The notes beneath the pieces are model-generated. The model did no database searches, had not been told where the DNA came from, and saw only the letters and a list, made by a program, of their open reading frames with translations. A DNA stretch of 64,000 nt from positions 434,001-498,000 of the forward strand of contig OZ244718.1 in NCBI GenBank assembly GCA_965218945.1. The letters run 5' to 3'. Below are positions 17,958 through 26,410 of this stretch, in pieces. The first letter of the stretch is position 1. The number at the start of each line of letters is the position of its first letter. The translations under genes were made by a program, and so were the position numbers. This stretch comes from DAOUJW01 sp965218945 (GTDB lineage: Bacteria; Chloroflexota; Dehalococcoidia; Lucifugimonadales; UBA2985).

Positions 17958-18066
17958 CAGCTGCACACCAACGAGCCAGGACTACGAGGTGACCGTGGCC
18001 TTCAAGGGAGAGTCCGGCATTAAGAAGCTGCTCTACAGCTTCGCTCCCCTGCAGAAGGTTGAGTAG
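17958..18066 (+). pseudogene. Second, diverged copy of the pcrA 3' end
   Basis: 109 bases align without gaps to the last 109 bases of pcrA (17039-17147), both ending in TAG. About 12 positions differ; most are third-codon changes, and only Ala to Thr and Glu to Gln change the peptide (here ending SFAPLQKVE). It has no start and cannot encode a protein alone. Silent divergence means this tail evolved as part of a working pcrA in another lineage, so it is not a fresh local duplication. Confidence 0.9.
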
Positions 18067-18070
18067 TTCC

Positions 18071-19063
18071 CTAAAGCACCACTCCGAGTATCTTGGACAG
18101 AATCCAGCCCAGTATGGCACAGAAGGGGTAAGTTATCAGCCAAGCTGACATTATGCCGCGTGTGACTCCCCAGCGCACGGCAGAGAGGCGTCTGGTAGCG
18201 CCAACTCCCATGATGGCCGTGCTGGTGGTGTGGGTGGTGCTCACCGGAAGCCCTATGTTTGAAGCCGCCTCGATAACGCTGGCGGCAACGGTATTGGCTG
18301 TGAAGCCCGAAACCGGCTGAAGCCTGGTGACCTTCATTCCCAGGGTACGTATAACCCGCCATCCGCCAATGGCAACTCCCGCCGCCATGGTAAGAGCCGC
18401 GGCAAATTTCATCCACAAGAGCACTTCCACGTCTTGTCCTGCGGAGTAGTACACTGCCCACGCCAGAGCCATGATGCCCATGGCGTTCTGGGCATCGTTT
18501 TTGCCGTGGCTATAGGAAAGGAATGCCGCCGAGAGGATTTGCAGTTTGCTGAAGAGACTAGTTACCTGGTTAGGCGTCCATCCCCGGAATATCCAGTAGA
18601 TGGCCGTCATAAAGATGAAAGCGGCGCCAAAGCCCAGGACCGGGGAAAAGGCCAAGGCCAGAAGCACCTTGGTCATCACGCCGCTGTCTATATTGGAGAA
18701 TCCTGCAGCAGCCACACCTGCACCTAACACCGCCGCGACCAGGGAGTGGCTAACGCTGACTGGAAAACCCCAGCGAGTGGCTAGGAACACCCAGATCACC
18801 GCGGCCAAGATTGCCGCCATCACCGCAGACTGAGACATGAACTCCGGGTCTACTATGCCTTTGCCGATGGTCTTGGCAACGGCGGTCCCGGTGAGGGCCC
18901 CCAGAAGATTCATGGATCCACCCAATATCAACGCTGCTGTGGGAGTCAGGACCCGGGTGGATATTACGGTGGCTAGGGCATTGGCGGCATCGTTCAGGCC
19001 GTTGCCGTATGAATAGGCTAGTGCCAGACCAATTGTGATTATGAGGATGGCTTGGTCAGGCAT
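18071..19063 (-). CDS. pit: PiT-family inorganic phosphate transporter
   Basis: 330 residues with about ten membrane helices. PiT proteins carry phosphate (as metal phosphate) with protons or sodium. Both inverted PHO4 signatures are present: GNGLNDAANALATVISTRVL near residue 20 and SYSHGKNDAQNAMGIMAL near 190, plus VSVSHSLVAAVLGAG and LPVSTTHTTSTAIMGVG. It overlaps the DUF47 gene by 8 bases, the usual Pit/PhoU-like pairing, so expression is translationally coupled. Its stop lies only 5 bases from the displaced pcrA tail on the other strand. Confidence 0.92.
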   Translation of the reverse strand: MPDQAILIITIGLALAYSYGNGLNDAANALATVISTRVLTPTAALILGGSMNLLGALTGTAVAKTIGKGIVDPEFMSQSAVMAAILAAVIWVFLATRWGFPVSVSHSLVAAVLGAGVAAAGFSNIDSGVMTKVLLALAFSPVLGFGAAFIFMTAIYWIFRGWTPNQVTSLFSKLQILSAAFLSYSHGKNDAQNAMGIMALAWAVYYSAGQDVEVLLWMKFAAALTMAAGVAIGGWRVIRTLGMKVTRLQPVSGFTANTVAASVIEAASNIGLPVSTTHTTSTAIMGVGATRRLSAVRWGVTRGIMSAWLITYPFCAILGWILSKILGVVL

Positions 19064-19688
19064 GCTTCAGGACGATTCCTTCCAGCATGTTGGCCGCGGT
19101 CTCGCAGTAGTCCGTTGCGCCCTCCAACAAGTCGTAGATTTCCTTCCACTTGAGCACGTAGATGGGTGAAGCTGCCTCGTCGTTAAACAGCTCTGCCATT
19201 GCCTTGCTGACCACCTGGTCTGCCTCGTTCTCCAGGGTATTGATAATTGTAGCAAGAGGGAGGATCTCCTGGAGCTTGGCCCCGCGGAAGTGCAGGAGTC
19301 CTATGGCCTGCTCCAGGGTTTCTGAGCAACGCACCAGAATGCGGGCAAGCTCCTTGGCATTCGGTGTGGATTCCTGGATGCGGTACTCCACCATTAGACG
19401 GGCAGCCTCTTCCATGTCATCCACAATGTCGTCCAGCCTCTCTCCCAGCGCCGCGATGTCCTCTCTATCTATGGGCGTGACGAAGGTCTTGTGGAGGTTG
19501 GTCATTATCGTGTGAATAACTGTATCCCCCACCTCCTCAAGGCGTTTTATCTCAGCCACCTTTTCCGGGACGTTCTCGTAGTTCTCCATGAGGTCCAGCA
19601 GCTTCACCGCCGTTTCCTTGAGGTTGGCCGCGCTCTCATGGAATAGAGTGAAGAATTTTTCTTCTCTGGGCAAGAAGGACAGCTTCAT
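19056..19688 (-). CDS. DUF47 (PhoU-like) Pit accessory protein
   Basis: 210 residues, all helical. PhoU-like DUF47 proteins accompany PiT transporters and are thought to regulate them. Signatures: LPREEKFFTLFHESAANL at the start, IKRLEEVGDTVIHTIM, TPIDREDIAALGERLDDIVDDMEE (metal-binding acidic region), and LENEADQV near 165. ATG 19688 is preceded by AGGAGAAGGAG. It is the first gene of the DUF47-pit operon and lies behind a leader with a terminator-like hairpin. Confidence 0.9.
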   Translation of the reverse strand: MKLSFLPREEKFFTLFHESAANLKETAVKLLDLMENYENVPEKVAEIKRLEEVGDTVIHTIMTNLHKTFVTPIDREDIAALGERLDDIVDDMEEAARLMVEYRIQESTPNAKELARILVRCSETLEQAIGLLHFRGAKLQEILPLATIINTLENEADQVVSKAMAELFNDEAASPIYVLKWKEIYDLLEGATDYCETAANMLEGIVLKHA

Positions 19689-19727
19689 CTTATTCTCCTT
19701 CTCCTGTACTCATTCATTCCGGGGATG

Positions 19728-19755
19728 AAAAAACCCTCTCATTATTGAGAGGGTT
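19728..19755 (-). terminator. Attenuator-like terminator in the DUF47-pit leader
   Basis: On the minus strand a perfect 10-bp stem AACCCTCTCA / TGAGAGGGTT (loop ATAA) runs into six T, about 40 bases before the DUF47 start. No gene lies upstream on that strand (leuS is divergent). The upstream segment TATTGAG (19766-19760) can pair with CTCAATA inside the hairpin, offering an antiterminator. Confidence 0.7.
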
Positions 19756-19932
19756 CCTACTCAATAGCCCCGCTAAGCGGGCAAACGCCCGCGGATGCCG
19801 GTAGTTTGAGGCGCTTTCGAGGTGATTCCAATTCGTTAGACATTGGGAACCTTGCATAACATCCCAGAATAGGGTTTGTGTGAAAACAATAACTTACCCC
19901 AGGCGGGTTGTCAAGGCGCGTCGCCGTCGTAG

Positions 19933-19962
19933 TTGCGATATTCGTCCAGATGAATCTATAAT
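19933..19962 (+). promoter_or_regulatory. Promoter of leuS
   Basis: TTGCGA and a perfect TATAAT are spaced 18 bases apart, with the -10 box 28 bases before the leuS start. I looked for a T-box leader and found none. Confidence 0.55.
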
Positions 19963-19990
19963 ACCAGCACTTTTCTACGGAGATATACTC

Positions 19991-22459
19991 ATGTCCATGC
20001 GCACCCCCGATCGAAGATACGACCCCAGGGAACTGGATGCCAAGTGGCAGGAACGCTGGGACAGGGACAAGCTCTACCAGGTGAGAGACGACGATCCCCG
20101 ACCCAAGTGGTACGAGCTTACCATGTACCCCTATCCCTCCGGAGACCTGCACATCGGCCACTGGTACGCCATGGCCCCGGCGGACGCCCACGCCCGCTTC
20201 CGCCGAATGCAGGGCTACAACGTCCTCCACCCAATGGGTTTCGACGCCTTCGGGCTGCCGGCGGAGAACGCGGCCATACGCCGGGGCATCCACCCCTACC
20301 AGTGGACAATGAGCAACATCGAGAACATGCGCCGCCAGCTTAGCTCGATGGGCTCCACCTACGACTGGGACCGGGAGATAATCTGCGCCCTGCCGGAGTA
20401 CTACAGGTGGAACCAGTGGATATTCCTGCAATTCTACAAGGCCGGCCTGGCCTACCGCGCCAACGCCCCCGCCAACTGGTGCCCCTCCTGCCAGACGGTG
20501 CTCGCCAACGAGCAGGTCGTCGACGGCAAGTGCGAGCGGTGCGACTCCGCCGTCTCCCGCCGAGACCTGGAGCAGTGGTTCTTTGGCATCACAAAGTACG
20601 CCGAGGAGCTCCTGGACTTCTCCGGCCTGCTGGACTGGCCCGAGAGGATCAAGGCCATGCAGACCAACTGGATTGGCCGCAGCGTGGGCGTCGAAATCAG
20701 CTTCGACATCTCGGAGTACGGCCTGGAGCAGACCGAAATTCGCACCTTCACCACTCGAATAGACACCATCTACGGCGTCACATTCGTGGTCATTGCGCCG
20801 GAGCACCCCCTGGTGGACAAGCTGACCACGCCGGACCGCCGGGCGGAGGTCGACGCCTACGTAGAGCAGGCGCGTCGGCAGTCGGAGGTGGAGCGGCTCT
20901 CCACGGAGCGCGAGAAATCGGGCGTCTTTACCGGCTCCTACGCGATCAACCGGCTCAACGGAGACCGTGTCCCCATCTTCGTCGCCGACTACGTGCTGCT
21001 AACCTACGGCACGGGAATCGTGATGGGCGTTCCCGCCCACGACCAGCGCGACTTCGAATTCGCCAAGAAGTACGGCCTGGACATACGCGTCGTCATCGCG
21101 CCGCCGGACTGGAATGGCGGTGAGCTGGAGGAGGCCCACGTGGAGGACGGGACGCAGGTGAACTCCGGCCCCTTCGACGGCCTGCCCGTGTCCGAAGGCA
21201 AGGAGCGCATCGCCGACCACATTGAGGCCAACGGCTGGGGTAGTCGCACGGTCTCCTACAGGCTGCGGGACTGGCTCATCTCTCGCCAGCGCTACTGGGG
21301 CACGCCCATTCCCATGATCTACTGCGACAGCTGCGGCGTTGTGCCCGTGCCGGAAGATGAACTGCCGGTACTTCTGCCGGAGGACGCCCAGTTCCGGCCC
21401 ACCGGAGAGTCTCCCCTGAAGTACCACGAGGAGTTCCTGAACGCTGCCTGCCCCTCCTGTGGCGCGCCGGCCAAGAGGGAGACGGACACGATGGACACCT
21501 TTGTGGACTCGTCCTGGTACCACCTCCGCTACGCCAGCCCTAGGTACGACCAGGGCCCATTCGATCCCGAGGCGGCCAGAGGATGGCTGCCCGTGAACCA
21601 GTACACCGGGGGCCCGCAGCACGCTGTGATGCACCTGATGTACGCCCGCTTTTTCAACAAGGCGCTTCGCGACCTGGGCCTGGTGGAGTACGACGAGCCG
21701 TACCTGCGGCTGTTCAACCAGGGCACTATCATCGCCGACCGCCAGAAGATGAGCAAGTCTCGCGGCAACGTCGTCACACCTGACCCCTACGTACACGAGC
21801 AGGGAGCCGACGTTGTGCGCACCTACCTGATGTTCCTGGGCCCCTGGGACCAGGGCGGCGAGTGGTCGGGCGCAGGCATAAACGGGATGGCCCGCTGGCT
21901 CAACCGCGTCTGGGACATCGCCCAGCGCGACGCGTCGTCGCTGGACGGCCAGGCGACCGACGAAGAGGCCGTCCGGTCGCTGGTGCGCATGATTCACAAG
22001 ACCGTCAAGAAGGTCGTGGACGATGTGGAGCGGTTCAAGTTCAACACCGCTCTGGCCGCGATGATGGAGCTGACCAACCACATGGGCCGCGCCTGGGACG
22101 ACGGCAGCGTCGACTCCGCAAGCTGGCAGGACGCCGTGGAGAAGCTGCTGTTGCTCCTGGCGCCCATCGCCCCGCACATAACCGAGGAGCTTTGGGAGAG
22201 GACGGGGCGTCCCTACAGCATTCACAACCAGACGCTTCCTGAGTGGGACGAGGAACTGGCCCAGGACGAGGAGATAACACTGGTGGTGCAGGTGAATGGC
22301 AGGGTGCGTGACCGCATCCAGGCGCCGGCCTCAATTGCCGAAGATGAGGCCAGGACGCTGGCCCTGGAGAGTCACAAGGTCCAGCCCTACCTTGACGGCA
22401 GCCAGATCAAGCAGGTGATATACGTGCCTGGCCGGCTGGTGAACGTGGTGGTGGGGTAG
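19991..22459 (+). CDS. leuS: Leucyl-tRNA synthetase
   Basis: 822 residues, a full-length bacterial LeuRS that charges tRNA-Leu. HIGH is at 54-57 in SGDLHIGHWYAM and KMSKS at about 586-590 (DRQKMSKSRGNVV). The CP1 editing domain shows TTRIDTIYGVTF and YGTGIVMGVPAHDQRD, and the zinc-type knuckle CPSCQ...CERC is at about 172-190. ATG 19991 has GGAG 8 bases upstream; the long upstream ORF extension crosses the promoter and is rejected. Two tRNA-Leu genes (CAA and TAG) occur in the window. Confidence 0.97.
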   Translation: MSMRTPDRRYDPRELDAKWQERWDRDKLYQVRDDDPRPKWYELTMYPYPSGDLHIGHWYAMAPADAHARFRRMQGYNVLHPMGFDAFGLPAENAAIRRGIHPYQWTMSNIENMRRQLSSMGSTYDWDREIICALPEYYRWNQWIFLQFYKAGLAYRANAPANWCPSCQTVLANEQVVDGKCERCDSAVSRRDLEQWFFGITKYAEELLDFSGLLDWPERIKAMQTNWIGRSVGVEISFDISEYGLEQTEIRTFTTRIDTIYGVTFVVIAPEHPLVDKLTTPDRRAEVDAYVEQARRQSEVERLSTEREKSGVFTGSYAINRLNGDRVPIFVADYVLLTYGTGIVMGVPAHDQRDFEFAKKYGLDIRVVIAPPDWNGGELEEAHVEDGTQVNSGPFDGLPVSEGKERIADHIEANGWGSRTVSYRLRDWLISRQRYWGTPIPMIYCDSCGVVPVPEDELPVLLPEDAQFRPTGESPLKYHEEFLNAACPSCGAPAKRETDTMDTFVDSSWYHLRYASPRYDQGPFDPEAARGWLPVNQYTGGPQHAVMHLMYARFFNKALRDLGLVEYDEPYLRLFNQGTIIADRQKMSKSRGNVVTPDPYVHEQGADVVRTYLMFLGPWDQGGEWSGAGINGMARWLNRVWDIAQRDASSLDGQATDEEAVRSLVRMIHKTVKKVVDDVERFKFNTALAAMMELTNHMGRAWDDGSVDSASWQDAVEKLLLLLAPIAPHITEELWERTGRPYSIHNQTLPEWDEELAQDEEITLVVQVNGRVRDRIQAPASIAEDEARTLALESHKVQPYLDGSQIKQVIYVPGRLVNVVVG

Positions 22460-22484
22460 GGAGTGGCCGTCATCAACATTGCCC

Positions 22485-22640
22485 CATAGACCCGCTCATA
22501 GATGAGCCTGTCGAACCATTTGAGCGGGTCGCAAATACCTGCATCTGCTCGCTCATGTCCTGCGACTGGCTCAGGATGAGCGGGCGAGGTGTATCATGCC
22601 CGTGACGACGGGCATCCAAGCGGGGAGAGGCATCCCGCTC
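22485..22640. repeat. Dispersed repeat, cccgctcat...gagcctgtcgaa family
   Basis: The 192-base gap between leuS and the MFS gene is largely repeat: cccgctcatagatgagcctg followed by tcgaa, an inverted partner ending ctcaggatgagcggg, and a catgcccgtgacgacgggca hairpin. The same family occurs near 24470-24600 and 32975-33090. Confidence 0.65.
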
Positions 22641-22651
22641 GGTTCCCGGCG

Positions 22652-24349
22652 CTACTCCAGCTGTCTCAGGCGCGGGCTGGACAGAAGAATGGTTGTTGCC
22701 ACTAGTACCAGCAGGACTGCCATGATGCCCAGAGACAGGGGAGCGCCTATCTGGTCCGCCAGAATCGTAATGGGGAGAACTCCGGCGGGCATGAGGCCCA
22801 TGTTGAGGGCGAAGATGCTCATCACGCGGCCCCGGTACTCCTGGTCAGCGTACTCCAACATCAGGCTGTTTGTCAGGGTCATCCTGGCCGCCTGGACCAC
22901 TCCTACCAGCACAAGGAACGCGATGGCCGCCAGGAATATGGGTTCCAGATAGGACAATGTCGAGAACCCCACAAGAATGCTGCCCGATGCGATTCCGCTG
23001 ACCAGTAGGGCTAACCCGCGCCGGGCCACCTTGCCTAGGAAGGCTATGACCAGCGTCCCGAACAGGGATCCCACGCCAATTGCGCTCATCATTGTGCCAA
23101 GCCTCTGCGGCCCCACCTCGTACACGTCGGCGGCGAAGACGGGAAGGATGAATCGTATGGGCATGGCAAGGATAATGGTGGAGAAGGAGAGGAACAGCAG
23201 CAGGAGGATCACCCGGTTTGAAGCGGCGTACTTCAAGCCGTCCTTCATATCCGACATGATGGACGCCTGCCTACCAGCGGACGCCTTCTCCAGTTTGGGC
23301 AATAACTGCGTAAAGAAGAGGCCTGCCACGAACATTCCGGCAATGGCGTAGTAGACTACTTCTATTCCGAGTGCGCCGATGAGACTCCCGGCAAAGGCCG
23401 GAGCCACCATTGTAGTCAAGCTCATCACCATGGAGTTCAGGGCGACGGCGTTCTGCAGCCGCTCCATTCCCACAAGCTGGGGAACAATGGCTTGGCGGGC
23501 CGGCATGATCAACGGCATAATGCAGCCTTGGACGAATGACGCGCCCAAGAGGTGTATCCAGGTGATTGTGCCTGTGGTTATGGAGACGCCGACGAAGAGG
23601 GTTGACAGCAGGGTCACAACCTGTCCGAACTGGATGATTCTCTTCTTCTCCAGTCGGTCGGCGAAGACACCGCCGAAGAGAGCCAGGGAGACGGCCGGGA
23701 TCGCGGCCGCAGCTATGACCACCCCCAACAGGGAGGCCCTGCCCGTCAGCTCGTAGACGTAGTACCCGCCGGACATCATCATCATCTGCATGCCGCCCAT
23801 CTGAAGCAGGAAGCCTATCCACAGGTTCCTGTAAGCCGGCACGCTGAGGGAGTCGAACGTGCGCTTCAGGGCGGCAATGGGCCTGAATATGCCCACACCC
23901 GGCTCTGGAGATGGGTCAAGGGTTCCCGTGGCTGCCGGCGCAGACCTCACACCGCCCGCAACAGCGGTGCGGGCCGGGCCGGCCGCAGTCTGGGCATTCA
24001 CTCCCTGGGCAGCGCGAGACGAACCGGGATCCGGATTACCCTCTTCTTCCACAGCGACGCGGGCGCCGTTCCAAGGCCCGCTTCCCATGGAGCCGAACTG
24101 CATCTCTCCCGAAACCTCGTCTCCGGTGATCGTCCCGGCGAATTCGAGTTTCACGGCGCCCATTGGCCCTTGAACAGAGGCGCTGAACGCTACAGAGCTT
24201 TCGTCAGCATATCCATAGATGGGAGATGTGCCCATTCCTGTGGTCAGCGACCCCTCAATGTTACCGGTGGTCTCGGTAATCGAAAGGGACGCCGGACGCT
24301 CTCCCATAGGAGAGCTGATGGTGAGTTGCCAGTTGCCATCGAAGGACAT
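22652..24349 (-). CDS. MFS transporter fused to an N-terminal beta domain
   Basis: 565 residues from ATG 24349. A -10 box at 24388-24383 lies in the longer in-frame extension, which excludes the upstream start. Residues 1-95 (FDGNWQLTISSPMGERPASL to GSGPWNGARV) form a soluble beta-strand domain with alternating GxW/GxL/SG patterns like the small domain found beside some hydrolases. A Gly/Ala/Pro linker (about 100-150) follows, then twelve membrane helices of MFS_3 type with GGVFADRLEKKRIIQ. It is probably an efflux protein. A soluble domain ahead of helix 1 is unusual for MFS and would lie in the cytoplasm in the normal topology. Confidence 0.82.
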   Translation of the reverse strand: MSFDGNWQLTISSPMGERPASLSITETTGNIEGSLTTGMGTSPIYGYADESSVAFSASVQGPMGAVKLEFAGTITGDEVSGEMQFGSMGSGPWNGARVAVEEEGNPDPGSSRAAQGVNAQTAAGPARTAVAGGVRSAPAATGTLDPSPEPGVGIFRPIAALKRTFDSLSVPAYRNLWIGFLLQMGGMQMMMMSGGYYVYELTGRASLLGVVIAAAAIPAVSLALFGGVFADRLEKKRIIQFGQVVTLLSTLFVGVSITTGTITWIHLLGASFVQGCIMPLIMPARQAIVPQLVGMERLQNAVALNSMVMSLTTMVAPAFAGSLIGALGIEVVYYAIAGMFVAGLFFTQLLPKLEKASAGRQASIMSDMKDGLKYAASNRVILLLLFLSFSTIILAMPIRFILPVFAADVYEVGPQRLGTMMSAIGVGSLFGTLVIAFLGKVARRGLALLVSGIASGSILVGFSTLSYLEPIFLAAIAFLVLVGVVQAARMTLTNSLMLEYADQEYRGRVMSIFALNMGLMPAGVLPITILADQIGAPLSLGIMAVLLVLVATTILLSSPRLRQLE

Positions 24350-24382
24350 AAGCCGGATACCTTCCCCTAGTCCGTTGGCTAC

Positions 24383-24388
24383 ATTATA
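24383..24388 (-). promoter_or_regulatory. -10 box of the MFS fusion gene
   Basis: TATAAT on the minus strand, 33 bases before the ATG at 24349; a weak -35 (TGGTCA) lies 17 bases upstream. It fixes the start choice of the MFS gene. Confidence 0.45.
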
Positions 24389-24449
24389 CGCCTCTAGTGG
24401 CAATTGACCAGCAGGTCAATATGGATACCTGAATCCGGCGAAGGAAACG

Positions 24450-24600
24450 AGCGGGCGGATGCATGGACAGATTCCCGCTCGAACGGTTCGACAGGCTCAC
24501 CCCCGTATCAAGTACGGGGCAGGCTACGAGCGGAAATCATGTGTCATGCCCGTGCAGGCGGGCATTCAGTAGGGGTGTAAAGCCCGCTCATCCTGAGCCT
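24450..24600. repeat. Dispersed repeat, cccgctc...gttcgacaggctc family
   Basis: The gap between the two minus-strand genes holds gaacggttcgacaggctcac, a ccccgtatcaagtacgggg palindrome, catgcccgtgcaggcgggca and cccgctcatcctgagcctg. It is the same family as at 22485 and 32970. No gene or other signal is seen. Confidence 0.65.
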
Positions 24601-24617
24601 GTATCACTACGTGCCCC

Positions 24618-25262
24618 CTACCGCTCCAGGTGCTGTATCACCTCGTCGGCAAGGGCAGCGACGCCCCTGCGCGTCACCGATATCCTTCGACCGTCTCCCT
24701 TGCCCTCGAAGTGGCGCGACACCTTGTGGGGCAGGGGAGTGCTCGCCCAGATGACTATAACGTCCGCCCAGTCGCGATCGCCGCGGTAGTATCGGGCGTC
24801 CCGCGACGTCTGGGTGTTCACAAACCGCCACTCCACCGAGGAGGGCGAGTTCTCGCGTATCTCTCGCGCCTGCGCCTCCGTGCCTCCTACGACCAGCACG
24901 CGGCTGACACCGGACCCATTCATCGCCCGCGCCATGCGCTCCAGCGCGCTGCGGTTCGTGGAGCCGCCGCACAGCTCGCAGAACTGCTGCTCCACCAGCA
25001 GGGGGTAGCGCGGGCCGGAGGCGCCTGCAGCCTGCTGGAGACAGTCCCCGTTGTGGCAGTGGTGAAGGAAGGCATCAGATAGCACGGATCCAACCCGCTG
25101 CTGCTTGTCGATGGCGATGCGCGTGCGGTTCGGACGGCTGGACACGACACCCGCCGCAACCAGCGCCTCAAGCGCGGACTGTTGCGCTCCCGCGTCGGTG
25201 ACTCCAAACCCCGCGAGCATCTCCGCTATGGAGACGTCACCCAAGGCGCGCCTCGTTCCCAC
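24618..25262 (-). CDS. Uncharacterised protein, DUF2325-like C-terminal half
   Basis: 214 residues. The N-terminal third (ALGDVSIAEMLAGFGVTDAG ... LVAAGVVSS) looks like a winged-helix segment. The middle carries HHCHNGDC and CELCGG, possibly metal-binding. The last 95 residues (RVLVVGGTEAQAREI ... WADVIVIWASTPLPHKVSRHF ... RRGVAAL) resemble DUF2325, a Rossmann-like fold of unknown role. It overlaps the upstream methyltransferase by 26 bases, so translation is coupled and the two proteins probably act together. Confidence 0.6.
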   Translation of the reverse strand: MGTRRALGDVSIAEMLAGFGVTDAGAQQSALEALVAAGVVSSRPNRTRIAIDKQQRVGSVLSDAFLHHCHNGDCLQQAAGASGPRYPLLVEQQFCELCGGSTNRSALERMARAMNGSGVSRVLVVGGTEAQAREIRENSPSSVEWRFVNTQTSRDARYYRGDRDWADVIVIWASTPLPHKVSRHFEGKGDGRRISVTRRGVAALADEVIQHLER

Positions 25263-25872
25263 CGTTTGCCGGAGGCTCGTAGGACGCGGGCGGCTTCTGG
25301 GCCACCAGCTGCTGCAGGGCTATGAGCCGGCCGCCGTCTCTCTCCGACTCCCACTCTACACTCTCTGAGAAGAACCGCACCCGGAAGTCCAGGAAAAGAC
25401 GCAGAAGCTCGTTTGAACCCAGGCGGAACAGCGGGTCGGTTGGGCCGCTCACGTCGTAGTCTGTGGCGTAGTGCTGCTCGTGGAGAACAAAGCCGCCGGG
25501 CTTGAGGGCGTCCCTCATCGTGGGAATAAGGTTGCGGTTGAGATAAAAGCTGGTGGTTATCAGGTCGTAGGTCTCGGCGGGAATGGTGTGCTCGTCCAGG
25601 TCGGCAAGGATGGTGTTGACGGCCAGACCGCGCTCCCGGGCGGCGTCCTGGACCAGCTTCAGGGCCGGCTCCGCGATGTCCATTGCGTCCACTTCAAACC
25701 CGCGCTCGGCCAGGTAGAGGGCGTTGCGACCGCTGCCGCACGCCAAGTCGAGCGCGCGTCCTTTGGGCAGACGGTTCGCCCATGCAACGATGAGGGCAGA
25801 CGGCGCGTTCCTGCCCCGGTAGTCGCCTCCCGCCCACCTCTCCGCCCAGTTGATTCGCTCCCTCTCGCTCAT
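25237..25872 (-). CDS. SAM-dependent methyltransferase, TehB-like class I
   Basis: 211 residues. The class I Rossmann core is clear: motif I ALDLACGSGRNALYLAERG (about 40-58), motif II VDAMDIAEPAL, a DLITTSFYLNR segment and LKPGGFVLHEQH. The start RINWAERWAGGDYRG and short size resemble tellurite-resistance TehB and thiopurine-type methyltransferases. The real substrate is unknown. It is the first gene of a two-gene overlapping unit with the DUF2325-like protein. Confidence 0.8.
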   Translation of the reverse strand: MSERERINWAERWAGGDYRGRNAPSALIVAWANRLPKGRALDLACGSGRNALYLAERGFEVDAMDIAEPALKLVQDAARERGLAVNTILADLDEHTIPAETYDLITTSFYLNRNLIPTMRDALKPGGFVLHEQHYATDYDVSGPTDPLFRLGSNELLRLFLDFRVRFFSESVEWESERDGGRLIALQQLVAQKPPASYEPPANGGNEARLG

Positions 25873-25939
25873 GTTGCCTTGCTCCTTGCTGCTTCCCGCT
25901 CATACTAAAGCCTCGGATAACCCCGCCTTGGGAGTGTTA

Positions 25940-26270
25940 TTCCTTTGACCGTCATTCCCGTGAAAACGGGAATCCAGGGGAGGGGTAGCCTGCGTCGGCA
26001 TGTGCCCTGAAGGTTCCTGCTTCCGCAGACCTTTGCATAACTCCTGTGTATCTCCTAGAAGAGGCTATCTTCTCCGTCATTCCCGTGAAGCTTGCCCCGT
26101 ACTCCGATACGGGGACGGGAATCTAAAGCCCCTCTTTCAAGGCATCGCAGCCTTGCAGACAGCGTTTTTAGATTCCTGCCTCCGCAGGAATGACGATGGG
26201 GGCAATTCTTGCGGGACAGTGCTATGGGTTATGCAAAGGTCTGCTTCCGCAGGAATGCCACATTGTGTGT
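25940..26270. repeat. Cluster of dispersed intergenic repeats
   Basis: A 538-base gene-free stretch before the threonine aldolase gene. It contains gtcattcccgtgaaaacggg followed by aatcc, a longer variant with the ccccgtactccgatacgggg palindrome, gattcctgcctccgcaggaa, and the motifs cagacctttgcataac and gttatgcaaaggtctg. It belongs to the families at 4915 and 62330. An in-frame extension of the downstream ORF runs through it but is not coding. Confidence 0.75.
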
Positions 26271-26410
26271 CTCTTCTGAGATGCCACGAGGCGTTAGACA
26301 AAACCTCCCTATATCCCGCGGCGATGCCCCATACTATAGCACGCCTGGCGCTTGGCGGGGCATGTGTTAGAATGAAAGTCCATTGTAGAGATTGTAGAGG
26401 AGGCGCCCCC

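Noticed and set aside
19880..19990. T-box leader or N-terminal extension of leuS
   Set aside because: No T-box sequence or specifier hairpin is visible; the region holds the promoter (TATAAT 19957) instead.
26000..26410. 137-codon N-terminal extension of the threonine aldolase frame
   Set aside because: It translates dispersed repeat DNA; the ATG at 26411 has a strong ribosome-binding site and matches the family start.
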